This document shows, in pieces, positions 52,316 through 59,851 of a stretch of DNA of 59,851 bases; within the stretch, counting starts at the first letter, position 1; each line of letters begins with the position of its first letter. Location of the stretch: contig JABXKC010000026.1 of assembly GCA_013375495.1 (NCBI GenBank), forward strand, positions 1-59,851, written 5' to 3'. Below the pieces are notes generated by a model that saw nothing but the letters and a program-made list of their open reading frames with translations, had not been told where the DNA came from and did not search any database. Source of the stretch: Promethearchaeota archaeon (lineage in GTDB: Archaea; Asgardarchaeota; Lokiarchaeia; Sigynarchaeales; SOKP01). A program made the position numbers and the translations under genes.

Positions 52316-52597
52316 TTGATTACAATACCAAAATTATTGGAAAATGAAGAGAAGAAATTATCACTGTTTCTCAATAAAAATCGATGCGGAGGGTGTCAAA
52401 TGTGCATTTCGTTATGCCCTACAGGTATTTTAGAACTTAGTGATGAATTAAATATGAGAATTGCTTATATACCTAAAGTTAAAGAAGGCAAAGCTAAGTA
52501 CTGTACGGGTTGTAGAAGATGCGAATACGGCTGCCCTGATTGGTGTATTTATGTTCTAGATGAAAAAGAAATCAAAACTAAAAAAGCTAAAACTTAA
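52316..52597 (+). CDS. korD: 2-oxoacid:ferredoxin oxidoreductase delta subunit (ferredoxin)
   Basis: 93 residues from a TTG start with two 4Fe-4S motifs: CGGCQMCISLCPTG and CTGCRRCEYGCPDWCIYV. It passes electrons from the TPP subunit to free ferredoxin. It is the first gene of a five-gene unit, with korA 17 bases downstream. Confidence 0.85.
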   Translation: MITIPKLLENEEKKLSLFLNKNRCGGCQMCISLCPTGILELSDELNMRIAYIPKVKEGKAKYCTGCRRCEYGCPDWCIYVLDEKEIKTKKAKT

Positions 52598-52614
52598 AGT
52601 GGTGAAACAAATAA

Positions 52615-53787
52615 TTGAGTGATAAAAATGCTAAAAGATACTTACCAGAAGGTAAATACGTTATGATGGGAAATGTTGCGATGGCAGAAGGAGCATTAGC
52701 TGCGGGTTTAGATTTTTTTGGAGGTTATCCTATAACTCCCTCGACTGAAGTTATAGAATATCTTGCAAAACGACTACCAGAGGTTGGAGGATGCTGTCTC
52801 CAAATGGAGGATGAATTAGCATCAATCAATGCCGTCATGGGGGCGTCTTTAGTTGGAGCAAAAGCAATGACAGCAACATCTGGACCTGGTCTTTCTTTAA
52901 TGGTAGAAACAATCTCAATGGCCGCAAATCTAGAAATTCCTTTTGTTTTTTGTGATGTTCAACGCGTTGGTCCTGGTAGCCATGGACCTGTAACCGCCCC
53001 GCACCATAACGATTTAGGATTAATTCGTTTTGCAGGTCATGGAGAATTTCAAGTTATCGCGTTAGCTCCTATGAACTGTCAGGAACTCTATGATTTAACG
53101 ATAACTGCTTTTAATTTTGCTGAAACTTATCGATGTCCTGTGTTTATTCTCTCCGATGCATATTTAGGTCATCTTCATGAGCCTATTTACATTCCTCCCA
53201 AAGAAGAAATAATAAAGAAGTTAATTAACCGTGAAGTACCTAAAGATGATTCTAAGATGTACTCTTATAAAAATGATGAATCAGGAAAATATATTATCCC
53301 AAAACCTCCAATAGTCGGCACAGATCATTTTCCACTTGCATCTCTCCAATTACCCCATAATAATTTAGGATTTCCAATATCTAATGCTTTAATGTTTATG
53401 GAAGTATTGATTGAAAAGGTAATCTCTAACATTGATAAAATTTCGATGACTGAAGAATATAGATTAGAAGATGCAGATATTGTTATTATAGCCTATGGTC
53501 TCCCTGTGAGGGCTAGTTATCGTGCTGTTGACATAGCTAGAGAAAATGGAATAAAAGTTGGAGTATTTAGGTTAATAACTGTTTGGCCATTTCCTGATGA
53601 GAAAGTTAAACATGTAGTTAAAGGTGCAAAGACGATTGTCATACCTGAATTAAATTATACAGGAATCATCGCGGAACAGGTAGAAAGAGTCAAAAAACTT
53701 GAAACGCCAATAATAAAAATCCCTAAAGTAGGTGAAATTCACCATCCAGATGATATATTAAATATTTTAAAGGAGGTATCAAAATAA
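52615..53787 (+). CDS. korA: 2-oxoacid:ferredoxin oxidoreductase alpha subunit
   Basis: 390 residues, TTG start. Core motifs are FFGGYPITPSTEVIEYLAKR, LQMEDELASINAVMGASLVG, KAMTATSGPGLSLMVETISM and RVGPGSHGPVTAPHHNDLGL. The last differs from the GPSTGLPT seen in typical 2-oxoglutarate enzymes, so the 2-oxoacid used is uncertain. The C-terminal domain (IAYGLPVRASYRAVDIAREN) is the usual KorA domain II. It ends on the base that starts korB's ATG region, so translation is coupled. Confidence 0.9.
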   Translation: MSDKNAKRYLPEGKYVMMGNVAMAEGALAAGLDFFGGYPITPSTEVIEYLAKRLPEVGGCCLQMEDELASINAVMGASLVGAKAMTATSGPGLSLMVETISMAANLEIPFVFCDVQRVGPGSHGPVTAPHHNDLGLIRFAGHGEFQVIALAPMNCQELYDLTITAFNFAETYRCPVFILSDAYLGHLHEPIYIPPKEEIIKKLINREVPKDDSKMYSYKNDESGKYIIPKPPIVGTDHFPLASLQLPHNNLGFPISNALMFMEVLIEKVISNIDKISMTEEYRLEDADIVIIAYGLPVRASYRAVDIARENGIKVGVFRLITVWPFPDEKVKHVVKGAKTIVIPELNYTGIIAEQVERVKKLETPIIKIPKVGEIHHPDDILNILKEVSK

Positions 53788-54710
53788 TGTCAGGTTTAGG
53801 TCCAAGATATCCAACAGAGAAACCAGACCATCCTTACGTTCAGTTTTCATTCGGAGGAAATCTATATGGTAATTATAGCTCCTTATTTTGTGCAGGTTGT
53901 GGTTATGGTATTATAGGTCATATTTTTACTCGAGTATTCGAGGATGAGAAACTAGATCATAAACTATATCCATTAATTATTGGTATTGGTTGTTATACCC
54001 AAATAGTAACATTAGCTCATTATAAGGCTCAAAAGGTTTCTACACTTCACGGTCGTGCCCCAGCATTAGCTACGGGAATGAAAATGGCAAATCCTAAGTT
54101 GAAACCTATTGTATTTACTGGTGATGGCGATTGTTTAGGAATCGGAGGAAACCACTTTATTCACATTTGTCGCAGAAATGTCGATTGTACGATCCTTATT
54201 TTCAATAACAGTATATACGGTATGACGGGGGGTCAAAGTGCTCCAACCACGTTGTATGGGGCAAAGAGTACAACTACACCTTACAAAACTTTTGAAAATA
54301 GAAGCGATGCTGTGAAACTAGCGTTAGCTGCAGGTGCGACATATATTGCTAGAACCACTGTAGCACATCCACGAACGCTGATGAAATACTTTAAAAAAGC
54401 CTTAAGACATAAAGGAACTTCTGTGATTGAAGTAATTACCCCGTGCTTAACATATTTTGGCAGTAAAAATCTTGATAGTCTTGGTGCCGAAAATTTAGGT
54501 CTTCAGGGTAATAAAATGGATACAGGGGGAAAAATGATAGAATGGATAAAAAGGAACACTGTAAGAAAAAAACAAGCAGAATTTATGGATGACGAAGAAC
54601 TTTTTAATCGGTATATTATTGGTGAATTTCGCTACGATAATAGCAAACCCGAATACTCAGAAGTGTATTCCAAGATTCAGAAGGTTGCCATGGGAGAGGA
54701 TTACAAATGA
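53787..54710 (+). CDS. korB: 2-oxoacid:ferredoxin oxidoreductase beta subunit (TPP-binding)
   Basis: 307 residues. The TPP motif is FTGDGDCLGIGGNHFIHICR. Other family segments are SLFCAGCGYGIIGHIFTRVF, GIGCYTQI, TLHGRAPALATGMKMANP and NNSIYGMTGGQSAPTT. With korA it oxidatively decarboxylates a 2-oxoacid to acyl-CoA. The ATG overlaps the korA stop by one base, and its stop overlaps korC by 4 bases. Confidence 0.92.
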   Translation: MSGLGPRYPTEKPDHPYVQFSFGGNLYGNYSSLFCAGCGYGIIGHIFTRVFEDEKLDHKLYPLIIGIGCYTQIVTLAHYKAQKVSTLHGRAPALATGMKMANPKLKPIVFTGDGDCLGIGGNHFIHICRRNVDCTILIFNNSIYGMTGGQSAPTTLYGAKSTTTPYKTFENRSDAVKLALAAGATYIARTTVAHPRTLMKYFKKALRHKGTSVIEVITPCLTYFGSKNLDSLGAENLGLQGNKMDTGGKMIEWIKRNTVRKKQAEFMDDEELFNRYIIGEFRYDNSKPEYSEVYSKIQKVAMGEDYK

Positions 54711-55303
54711 GTAGGTATGAAGTTAGAATTGTTGGATATGGGGGTCAAGGTGTAATTACTCTTTCAAAAATGATAATTAACGCAAGCTCATTATTTGGAA
54801 ACTTAGCAGCTACTCAAACTGAGGCTTATGGCTCATCTGCTCGTGGAGGAAAATGTTGGGCAGAAGTGGTTATAGATTTAGATAATAATATAAAATCAAT
54901 AGATTATCCAAAAGCTATGTCTCCTTACGATTTTCTAGTTGTTCTTTCAGAGGAAGCTGCTAAAAATGTAAAACCAGAGGATCTTAAAAAGGACGAAAAT
55001 ACTGGATATTTGATATGGGACACTTCCACAATACAAAAATTTCGAGCTGTAAACCGCGTTGATAAAACAATTGGTATTCCTATCCAAAAAATGGCAGTAG
55101 AGATTTTTGGTAATATGGTGTTTGGAAATTCTATTTTATTTGGAGTTTTTACTATCCTTTCAAGAATTTTTTCTGAGCAATCAGCTATTGAAACCATTAA
55201 AAAATTCGTCCCGAATGTAACTATTAATCAAAATTTAGAGGCGTTTGAATTAGGAAAACAAGAAGCGGAGAAATTTCTGAATCTAAAGGAGGAGAAAATT
55301 TGA
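54707..55303 (+). CDS. korC: 2-oxoacid:ferredoxin oxidoreductase gamma subunit
   Basis: 198 residues: VGYGGQGVITLSKMIINASS near the start, then TQTEAYGSSARGGKCWAEVV, the CoA-binding gamma signature. It starts with an ATGA overlap on korB and is followed after one base by the flavoprotein fusion gene, so all five genes should be on one message. Confidence 0.9.
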   Translation: MSRYEVRIVGYGGQGVITLSKMIINASSLFGNLAATQTEAYGSSARGGKCWAEVVIDLDNNIKSIDYPKAMSPYDFLVVLSEEAAKNVKPEDLKKDENTGYLIWDTSTIQKFRAVNRVDKTIGIPIQKMAVEIFGNMVFGNSILFGVFTILSRIFSEQSAIETIKKFVPNVTINQNLEAFELGKQEAEKFLNLKEEKI

Positions 55304-55304
55304 A

Positions 55305-57122
55305 ATGTATATCGGGAAGATAAAAAAAGGTTGGAAGGAATTATTTGAAGAAATAATTCAAACAGGGAAATGTGTGTACTGTGGAGCATGCGGGGCATTC
55401 TGTACAAACATTAAATTTGATAAAGAAAAGGAGATCCCAATCGAAGATGGATCTTGTACAGATATAAACACATGTAAAGATGGTTATGGACTTTGTTATA
55501 ATCTCTGTCCAAAAACAGAAACTAATGCGATTCCTTTATCACTATTAATTAATTGGGTTTTTGGAAAAAAGCACGATAAGATTTTGGGACATTATCTAGA
55601 AATCGTTTCAGTAAAGCTCACAGATAAAGCGAGAGAAATCGTACCAGATAAAGCAGGGCTTTTATCGGGATTATTATGGTTGGCTATGGAAAATAGTTTA
55701 ATTGACTGTGCCATTATAACAGATAAAGATGGTTATTTTAAACCAATTCCTAAAATAACCGAAACTTCCTCGACAATTTTTGAAGGAGCGGGATATAAGC
55801 CAAGTCAAGGTCCATTACTTTCACTTTTAGGGGATGCTATTAATAAAGAAAATGCAGATATTGCAGTTGTAGGCACTCCTTGTCAGATTCAGGCTCTAAG
55901 GAAGTTACAGAACCATCCTGCATTTGATTACGAGGCATATGATTTAGTGTCTTTAGCTATTGGGACCTTTTGTTTTGGAACTTATTATAATCAATTATTA
56001 GATGTGGTTTTTAAAGAGTTCGGGATTAGATCAAGCGAGATTGAAAAAATTGATACTGATAAAGATAACTTTAACTTGAAGATACTCTATAATTCGACCG
56101 TAAAAGAAATCCCCTTAAATTATTTGTATGAAAAAGCGATTAGAAACGCTTGTTTTTCTTGTTCTGATTACACGGCATCGTTAGCAGATTTATCAATCGG
56201 AAAATTTGGTAGTAAAGAGGGGTGGAACACTGTAATTGTGAGAACAGAAAGAGGTAAGGAAGTTTTTGATTTAGCCATTGAACAAGGATTTATCGAAGTG
56301 GAACCTTTAGAACACGCTATGAAGGAGCTTATCTTAGATCTAACCAGAAATAAGACTGATATAGTAAAAATAGAATCTATTACAGAACATTCCTCGGAAA
56401 TTAAAAGTTTTGTTATTAGAAACTCGAGGATCGCAGAATCATATAAACCAGGAATGTTTGTCATTTTATGGCTTCCTGATATTGATTTTCTACCAATGTC
56501 CATCTCGAGTATTAATGATGACCTTATCGAAATAACAGTACAAAAAATTGGAGAGGGAACTTCAAAACTGTTTGAATTGATTGAAGGAGACTCAATAGGA
56601 ATTCGTGGACCTTTTGGGAGTTCGTTTGATTATGAAGATTTAAAAAATATTCTCGTGGTTGGAGGAGGAATGGGAATCGCAGCGTTAACAACCTTGATAG
56701 AAGTATTAAAGCAAAATAAGGCAAATTTACAGGTGACCATAGGAGCAAAAGATAAAGAATCACTAATATTCGCGGAAAGATTACTGGGATTAATTCCAAA
56801 TACGATGTGTACTACAGAAAATGGATCTATAGGTAAGAAATGCGTTGTAACAGATCCAGTTGAAGATTTGATTAATAAGGAGAAATTTGATATGATTTTT
56901 ACATGTGGACCCGAAGTTATGATGAAGAAAGTTCTTGAATTAGCTGATTCAAAGAATATTGAAATTCAAGCAAGTTTAGAGAGAAAAATGAAATGCGGAT
57001 TAGGATTGTGCGGTTCTTGTTGCATTGGGGAAAATAATAATATTACTGTGTGCAAAGATGGACCTGTTTTTAATTCAAATCAATTAAAAAGCTTTCCTAA
57101 ATTTGGGACTTATTCAAAATAA
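55305..57122 (+). CDS. FrhB-type flavoprotein fused to PyrK-like FAD/2Fe-2S reductase
   Basis: 605 residues in two parts. Residues 1-350 are like the F420-reducing hydrogenase/formate dehydrogenase beta subunit: CVYCGACGAFCTNIKFD, an LCYNLCPKTE cluster motif, VVGTPCQIQALRKL, FCFGTYYNQLL and CFSCSDYTASLADLSIGKF. Residues 360-605 are like the PyrK/FNR electron-transfer subunit: FAD site MFVILWLPDIDFLPMSISS, GDSIGIRGPFGSS, NAD-site VVGGGMGIAALTTLIE, and a 2Fe-2S motif KCGLGLCGSCCIG ... CKDGP. Placed one base after korC, it would link ferredoxin, F420 or FAD, and NAD(P)H. The fusion within a kor operon is unusual. Confidence 0.82.
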   Translation: MYIGKIKKGWKELFEEIIQTGKCVYCGACGAFCTNIKFDKEKEIPIEDGSCTDINTCKDGYGLCYNLCPKTETNAIPLSLLINWVFGKKHDKILGHYLEIVSVKLTDKAREIVPDKAGLLSGLLWLAMENSLIDCAIITDKDGYFKPIPKITETSSTIFEGAGYKPSQGPLLSLLGDAINKENADIAVVGTPCQIQALRKLQNHPAFDYEAYDLVSLAIGTFCFGTYYNQLLDVVFKEFGIRSSEIEKIDTDKDNFNLKILYNSTVKEIPLNYLYEKAIRNACFSCSDYTASLADLSIGKFGSKEGWNTVIVRTERGKEVFDLAIEQGFIEVEPLEHAMKELILDLTRNKTDIVKIESITEHSSEIKSFVIRNSRIAESYKPGMFVILWLPDIDFLPMSISSINDDLIEITVQKIGEGTSKLFELIEGDSIGIRGPFGSSFDYEDLKNILVVGGGMGIAALTTLIEVLKQNKANLQVTIGAKDKESLIFAERLLGLIPNTMCTTENGSIGKKCVVTDPVEDLINKEKFDMIFTCGPEVMMKKVLELADSKNIEIQASLERKMKCGLGLCGSCCIGENNNITVCKDGPVFNSNQLKSFPKFGTYSK

Positions 57123-57136
57123 AAACTTTTTTTTTA

Positions 57137-57979
57137 TTACTTCTCTGGAATATTATCTGAGCAAGATACTCCTACTTGACATAGTCCGCATGCATAGATG
57201 TTAATCCCATAATTCTCTTTAATAAAAGGAATTGTACCATTAACATGTCTAGAGCATATCATTTTATCGTGGCGGCTTTCAAAACTTATGGCATTAACAG
57301 GACAACGCTCAATGCAATCCCCACAATTAGTACAATAATCGTATGGATCGGAAGGTCTCTTAATAGCGTCAGAAGGCAATTCGTAATCAACAATGATACT
57401 TCCACATCTCATTGCTTTTCCCCGTGCGTTGATGAACCCATCTGATAATCCGAAAGATCCTAAACCTGCGGCATAACAACAATGCCTATGGGACCAATTC
57501 GAAGCCCATATTTTACGATTGGTTTTAAATAAGCGTTTCTCGTTGGTAGGCGCCATCGAATTAATTTCGAACTTTTTTAATTCTTCAATCAGATATTTTT
57601 GAATGTTCACATTAGCTTGCTCTCCGAACAAACGCGTATTAGCCCATCTTTCTGAAGGTTTTTCTTTCGAATATTTAAAATTCTCTTCTTTAGTTTTCTT
57701 ATTTATAGGAAGAATATAGGTTACTACCGTTAAATGATCGTCTGAAAAGGGAATTCCGTTTTGTTTAGAGTACCAATTAAAAGCTTCTTTTGGAGTGAGA
57801 TAAAATTCACCGATAATCTTCTTGTATTCGTTGAAAATAGGGTCGTTTCCAGACACAAATCCAACAAGTACATCAGGTTCGAAAAAATAAGAGTTGTCCA
57901 CCATTTTCATCTTATTACTCCTATCGTTTTTTAAGAAATTGTTAATTTTCTCTAAAAACCATTCTTTATTTATCCCCAT
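57137..57979 (-). CDS. QueG/reductive dehalogenase-like 4Fe-4S protein
   Basis: 280 residues. The C-terminal part has two 4Fe-4S motifs, YCTNCGDCIERCPVNAIS and the later YACGLCQVGVSCS, as in epoxyqueuosine reductase (QueG) and reductive dehalogenases. The middle part AAGLGSFGLSDGFINARGKA is the QueG-type segment before the ferredoxin domain. The rest of the protein is not clearly QueG, so the substrate is unknown; the cofactor may be cobamide. It is convergent with the kor operon and is 3.7 kb from a UroD-type methyltransferase gene, which also usually works with cobamides. Confidence 0.7.
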   Translation of the reverse strand: MGINKEWFLEKINNFLKNDRSNKMKMVDNSYFFEPDVLVGFVSGNDPIFNEYKKIIGEFYLTPKEAFNWYSKQNGIPFSDDHLTVVTYILPINKKTKEENFKYSKEKPSERWANTRLFGEQANVNIQKYLIEELKKFEINSMAPTNEKRLFKTNRKIWASNWSHRHCCYAAGLGSFGLSDGFINARGKAMRCGSIIVDYELPSDAIKRPSDPYDYCTNCGDCIERCPVNAISFESRHDKMICSRHVNGTIPFIKENYGINIYACGLCQVGVSCSDNIPEK

Positions 57980-58115
57980 TAGTAGGTAAAGCCTTCTTGG
58001 TACAGATATGATCTATTTTATTCTATTTACATATATATTTAATTTCCCTTTAACTTTTCTTAATAATTTCTTAAATTCGGAAATTACTAGGTATTTTGGT
58101 TTCATTCTACAGAAA

Positions 58116-59069
58116 ATGGTAAGTAGTGACCTTAGAAAGGGATTAATTAACGGAATTATTTGCGTAGTTTTAATAGGACTGCAGCCAATTGTTTCACTTT
58201 CGAGACCTTCGATAATTGATGCTTTTACCTTTTCAACCCTCACAGTAATGTTCATGGCTATAATTTTTTTCCCTCTATTCTTGATTGAAAGATACAGGTT
58301 GATAACGTTAAATAAAAAAGAAGCTAACATTAGATTCATTATCCTGTTAAATGGGTGGAAAAAAAAAAGGAACATAAAATTGTTGATTGGAATTGGAATA
58401 GTTTTTGCAATTGTTCCTGTACTATTAATTATTGGTTACGATCTCGCTGGAGCAGTTAATAGCTCCCTAGCACTGAAGAGTGAAGTTATTTTTGCTTTGC
58501 TTTTTGGTTATATGTTTCTAAATGAAAAGCAAATCACAAAAATGCAAATTCTGTTCTGTATAATTCTATTTCTCGGGTTATTAATCGCAATTACTCAGGG
58601 TTTTTTTAATTTGCTTGAATTTAACCTTGGTGTTCTTATAATCCTTTTAGCCGTCGCTATATTTACCATTACTCATACTTTTACTAAATCAGGTTTCGAT
58701 AGAAACGAGATAAGCCCTATTCAAGTCGTCTTTATTCGGAATGTTCTAAGTGGGATCCTCTTAATGTCTACATATCTCATTTTTTTTCCAATAGAAGGAT
58801 TGATACTTGTTTTTAGCCCTCAATATCTTATATTTCCCTTTATAATGGGAGTAGACTGGGGATTCTCTCTTTATTTTTGGTATAGAACATTATCTTATAT
58901 AGAAATTGGAAAAGCAGGCGTAATCATGTCCTTAACACCCATCACATCAACATTCTTCTCTTGGATCATTCTTGGAGATGATATCACACATTTTCACCTC
59001 ATAGGAATAACGATTGTAATTATTTCAATATATATGATTGTAAGGGAACATAAGGGAAAAAACCAATAA
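58116..59069 (+). CDS. EamA/DMT-family transporter
   Basis: About 317 residues from the ATG at 58116, the normal DMT length; an ATG at 58008 would add 36 residues before the first helix. There are about ten membrane helices in two EamA halves: NGIICVVLIGLQPIV, SEVIFALLFGYMFLNEKQI (end of the first EamA unit), ILLAVAIFTITHTFTKS, GVIMSLTPITSTFFSWIILG (end of the second). A family of metabolite or drug exporters; the substrate is unknown. Confidence 0.82.
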   Translation: MVSSDLRKGLINGIICVVLIGLQPIVSLSRPSIIDAFTFSTLTVMFMAIIFFPLFLIERYRLITLNKKEANIRFIILLNGWKKKRNIKLLIGIGIVFAIVPVLLIIGYDLAGAVNSSLALKSEVIFALLFGYMFLNEKQITKMQILFCIILFLGLLIAITQGFFNLLEFNLGVLIILLAVAIFTITHTFTKSGFDRNEISPIQVVFIRNVLSGILLMSTYLIFFPIEGLILVFSPQYLIFPFIMGVDWGFSLYFWYRTLSYIEIGKAGVIMSLTPITSTFFSWIILGDDITHFHLIGITIVIISIYMIVREHKGKNQ

Positions 59070-59084
59070 AAAGAAATTAATAGA

Positions 59085-59851
59085 TTAAGTTAATTCTGTT
59101 AATGGATATACTCCAAACTGATTTGCTGCTTCAATCATCCATTTTAATCGCTCAACAGACATCTGGGGATGAAAGTTAGCAGGTGAAATCATTGCACCAC
59201 CTTTTGGTCCTAATGCTTTAATTGCATGCTTTACTGCATTTGTGACCTCTTCTTTAGTACCCTTTACAAGAATATGACGAGTATCAATATTTCCTGATAA
59301 GCAAATCTTATCTCCAACTTTCTTTTTTGCCAGATTTAAATCTACTAAAGGAGGCTCTAAGCATTGTAGTCCATCGAAACCACATTCTACAACAAAGTCT
59401 AGTTGACTGGTAACATCTCCATCCGTATGCAGAATGTATTTACCACCCCAACTATGAATAGTTTCCGCTACTTCTTGATAACAAGGTTTAACATATTGTT
59501 CAAAATACTTAGGATGGATCATAGGCCCTCCACTATGAGCAATATCTCCGCCCTCCAGAAAGATTTTAGCACCACACTCCTTATAAGCTTTAAAAACAGA
59601 TATTACAAAATCTGTAGTGAATCTAAAACGTTCTTCAATTAATTTCGGATCATTTTTGAGAGCCCGAGCGAAATTGGTCATCCCCATCCCTTGCCAAACG
59701 GGGGGAAAAACAGAAGTTAGAGCATTTTGAGCGAAAATGCAAATATCCTCTTTAATATCTCGGCATTTTCTCAAAACTCCCCTATAAAATTTTTTGGCTT
59801 TATTGTATTCTTCTTTCATATCAGGTTTAGGATAAGCTTCCCAATCTTCTC
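59085..59851 (-). CDS. UroD-type cobamide methyltransferase, truncated at the window edge
   Basis: At least 255 residues; the frame stays open past the ATG at 59819 to the right edge, so the N-terminus lies outside. Family segments: EGGDIAHSGGPMIHPKYFEQ, VKPCYQEVAETIHSWGG, YILHTDGDVTSQLDFVVECG, GLQCLEPPLVDLNLAKKKVG, ICLSGNIDTRHILVKGT and ISPANFHPQMSVERLKWMIE. The HTDGD motif and the GNID/H metal pattern are those of MtbA, MtaA and related methyltransferases rather than true uroporphyrinogen decarboxylase. It may move methyl groups between corrinoid proteins and coenzymes. Confidence 0.8.
   Translation of the reverse strand, partial: EDWEAYPKPDMKEEYNKAKKFYRGVLRKCRDIKEDICIFAQNALTSVFPPVWQGMGMTNFARALKNDPKLIEERFRFTTDFVISVFKAYKECGAKIFLEGGDIAHSGGPMIHPKYFEQYVKPCYQEVAETIHSWGGKYILHTDGDVTSQLDFVVECGFDGLQCLEPPLVDLNLAKKKVGDKICLSGNIDTRHILVKGTKEEVTNAVKHAIKALGPKGGAMISPANFHPQMSVERLKWMIEAANQFGVYPLTELT

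Overview
This AT-rich window looks like chromosome from an Asgard archaeon, most likely Lokiarchaeia-like (Promethearchaeota). The evidence is the mix of archaeal information genes (eS25, a tRNA with an intron, an archaeal-type ATP-dependent DNA ligase, AMP phosphorylase) with eukaryote-like ones: a Rag/Arf-type GTPase with a C-terminal roadblock-like region, a Bud23-type rRNA methyltransferase, longin-like and gelsolin-like proteins, HEAT-LRR proteins and a SNAP/TPR-like protein. It also carries selenoproteins followed by a hairpin that resembles a eukaryotic SECIS. All assignments come from reading motifs by eye; no database search was possible.

Layout. 1-6.1 kb: a two-domain metallophosphoesterase (its start codon is cut by the left edge), a ThiI-like protein with a degenerate PP-loop, a ThiS/MoaD-like sulfur carrier ending in GG, a Rag-like GTPase, intron-containing tRNA-Ser(CGA), eS25 and a Bud23-like methyltransferase. 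6.3-13 kb: two longin/winged-helix paralogues flank a 1427-residue surface protein with a LamG domain, one C-terminal membrane anchor and a cytoplasmic tail. 13-24 kb: a RuBisCO-like protein, three HEAT-LRR paralogues, a zinc-ribbon protein, hisC, a gelsolin-like protein and DNA ligase. 24-31 kb: an acetone-carboxylase-type operon and AMP phosphorylase. 31-34 kb: an M24 peptidase, a TPR/beta-sandwich protein and a membrane protein.

34.1-36.6 kb is the most striking part. hdrA and mvhD/vhuD on the minus strand are interrupted only by in-frame UGA codons, three in hdrA and two in mvhD. Each falls where the family has a conserved cysteine, so the genes read as selenoproteins with five selenocysteines. 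A 69-nt SECIS-like hairpin begins at the base after the mvhD stop codon.

36.8-47 kb: pyrF, a marR/SRPBCC pair bracketed by 46-bp direct repeats, an orphan AbiEi-like protein, and a set for inositol phosphate chemistry (inositol-1-phosphate cytidylyltransferase, inositol-3-phosphate synthase, CDP-alcohol phosphotransferase), then hisS. 47-59.9 kb: RidA, a PLP racemase-like protein, a split UxaA-type lyase, LutA/LutB-like Fe-S proteins, a korDABC operon ending in an FrhB-PyrK-like fusion flavoprotein, a QueG-like Fe-S protein, an EamA transporter and a UroD-like methyltransferase cut by the right edge.

Taken together the genes suggest an anaerobic heterotroph that moves electrons from 2-oxoacids, hydroxyacids and perhaps ketones through ferredoxin, flavin and Hdr-type modules. 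Three genes have no ATG/GTG/TTG codon at the point where their conserved N-terminus begins, and probably start at ATT or ATC.
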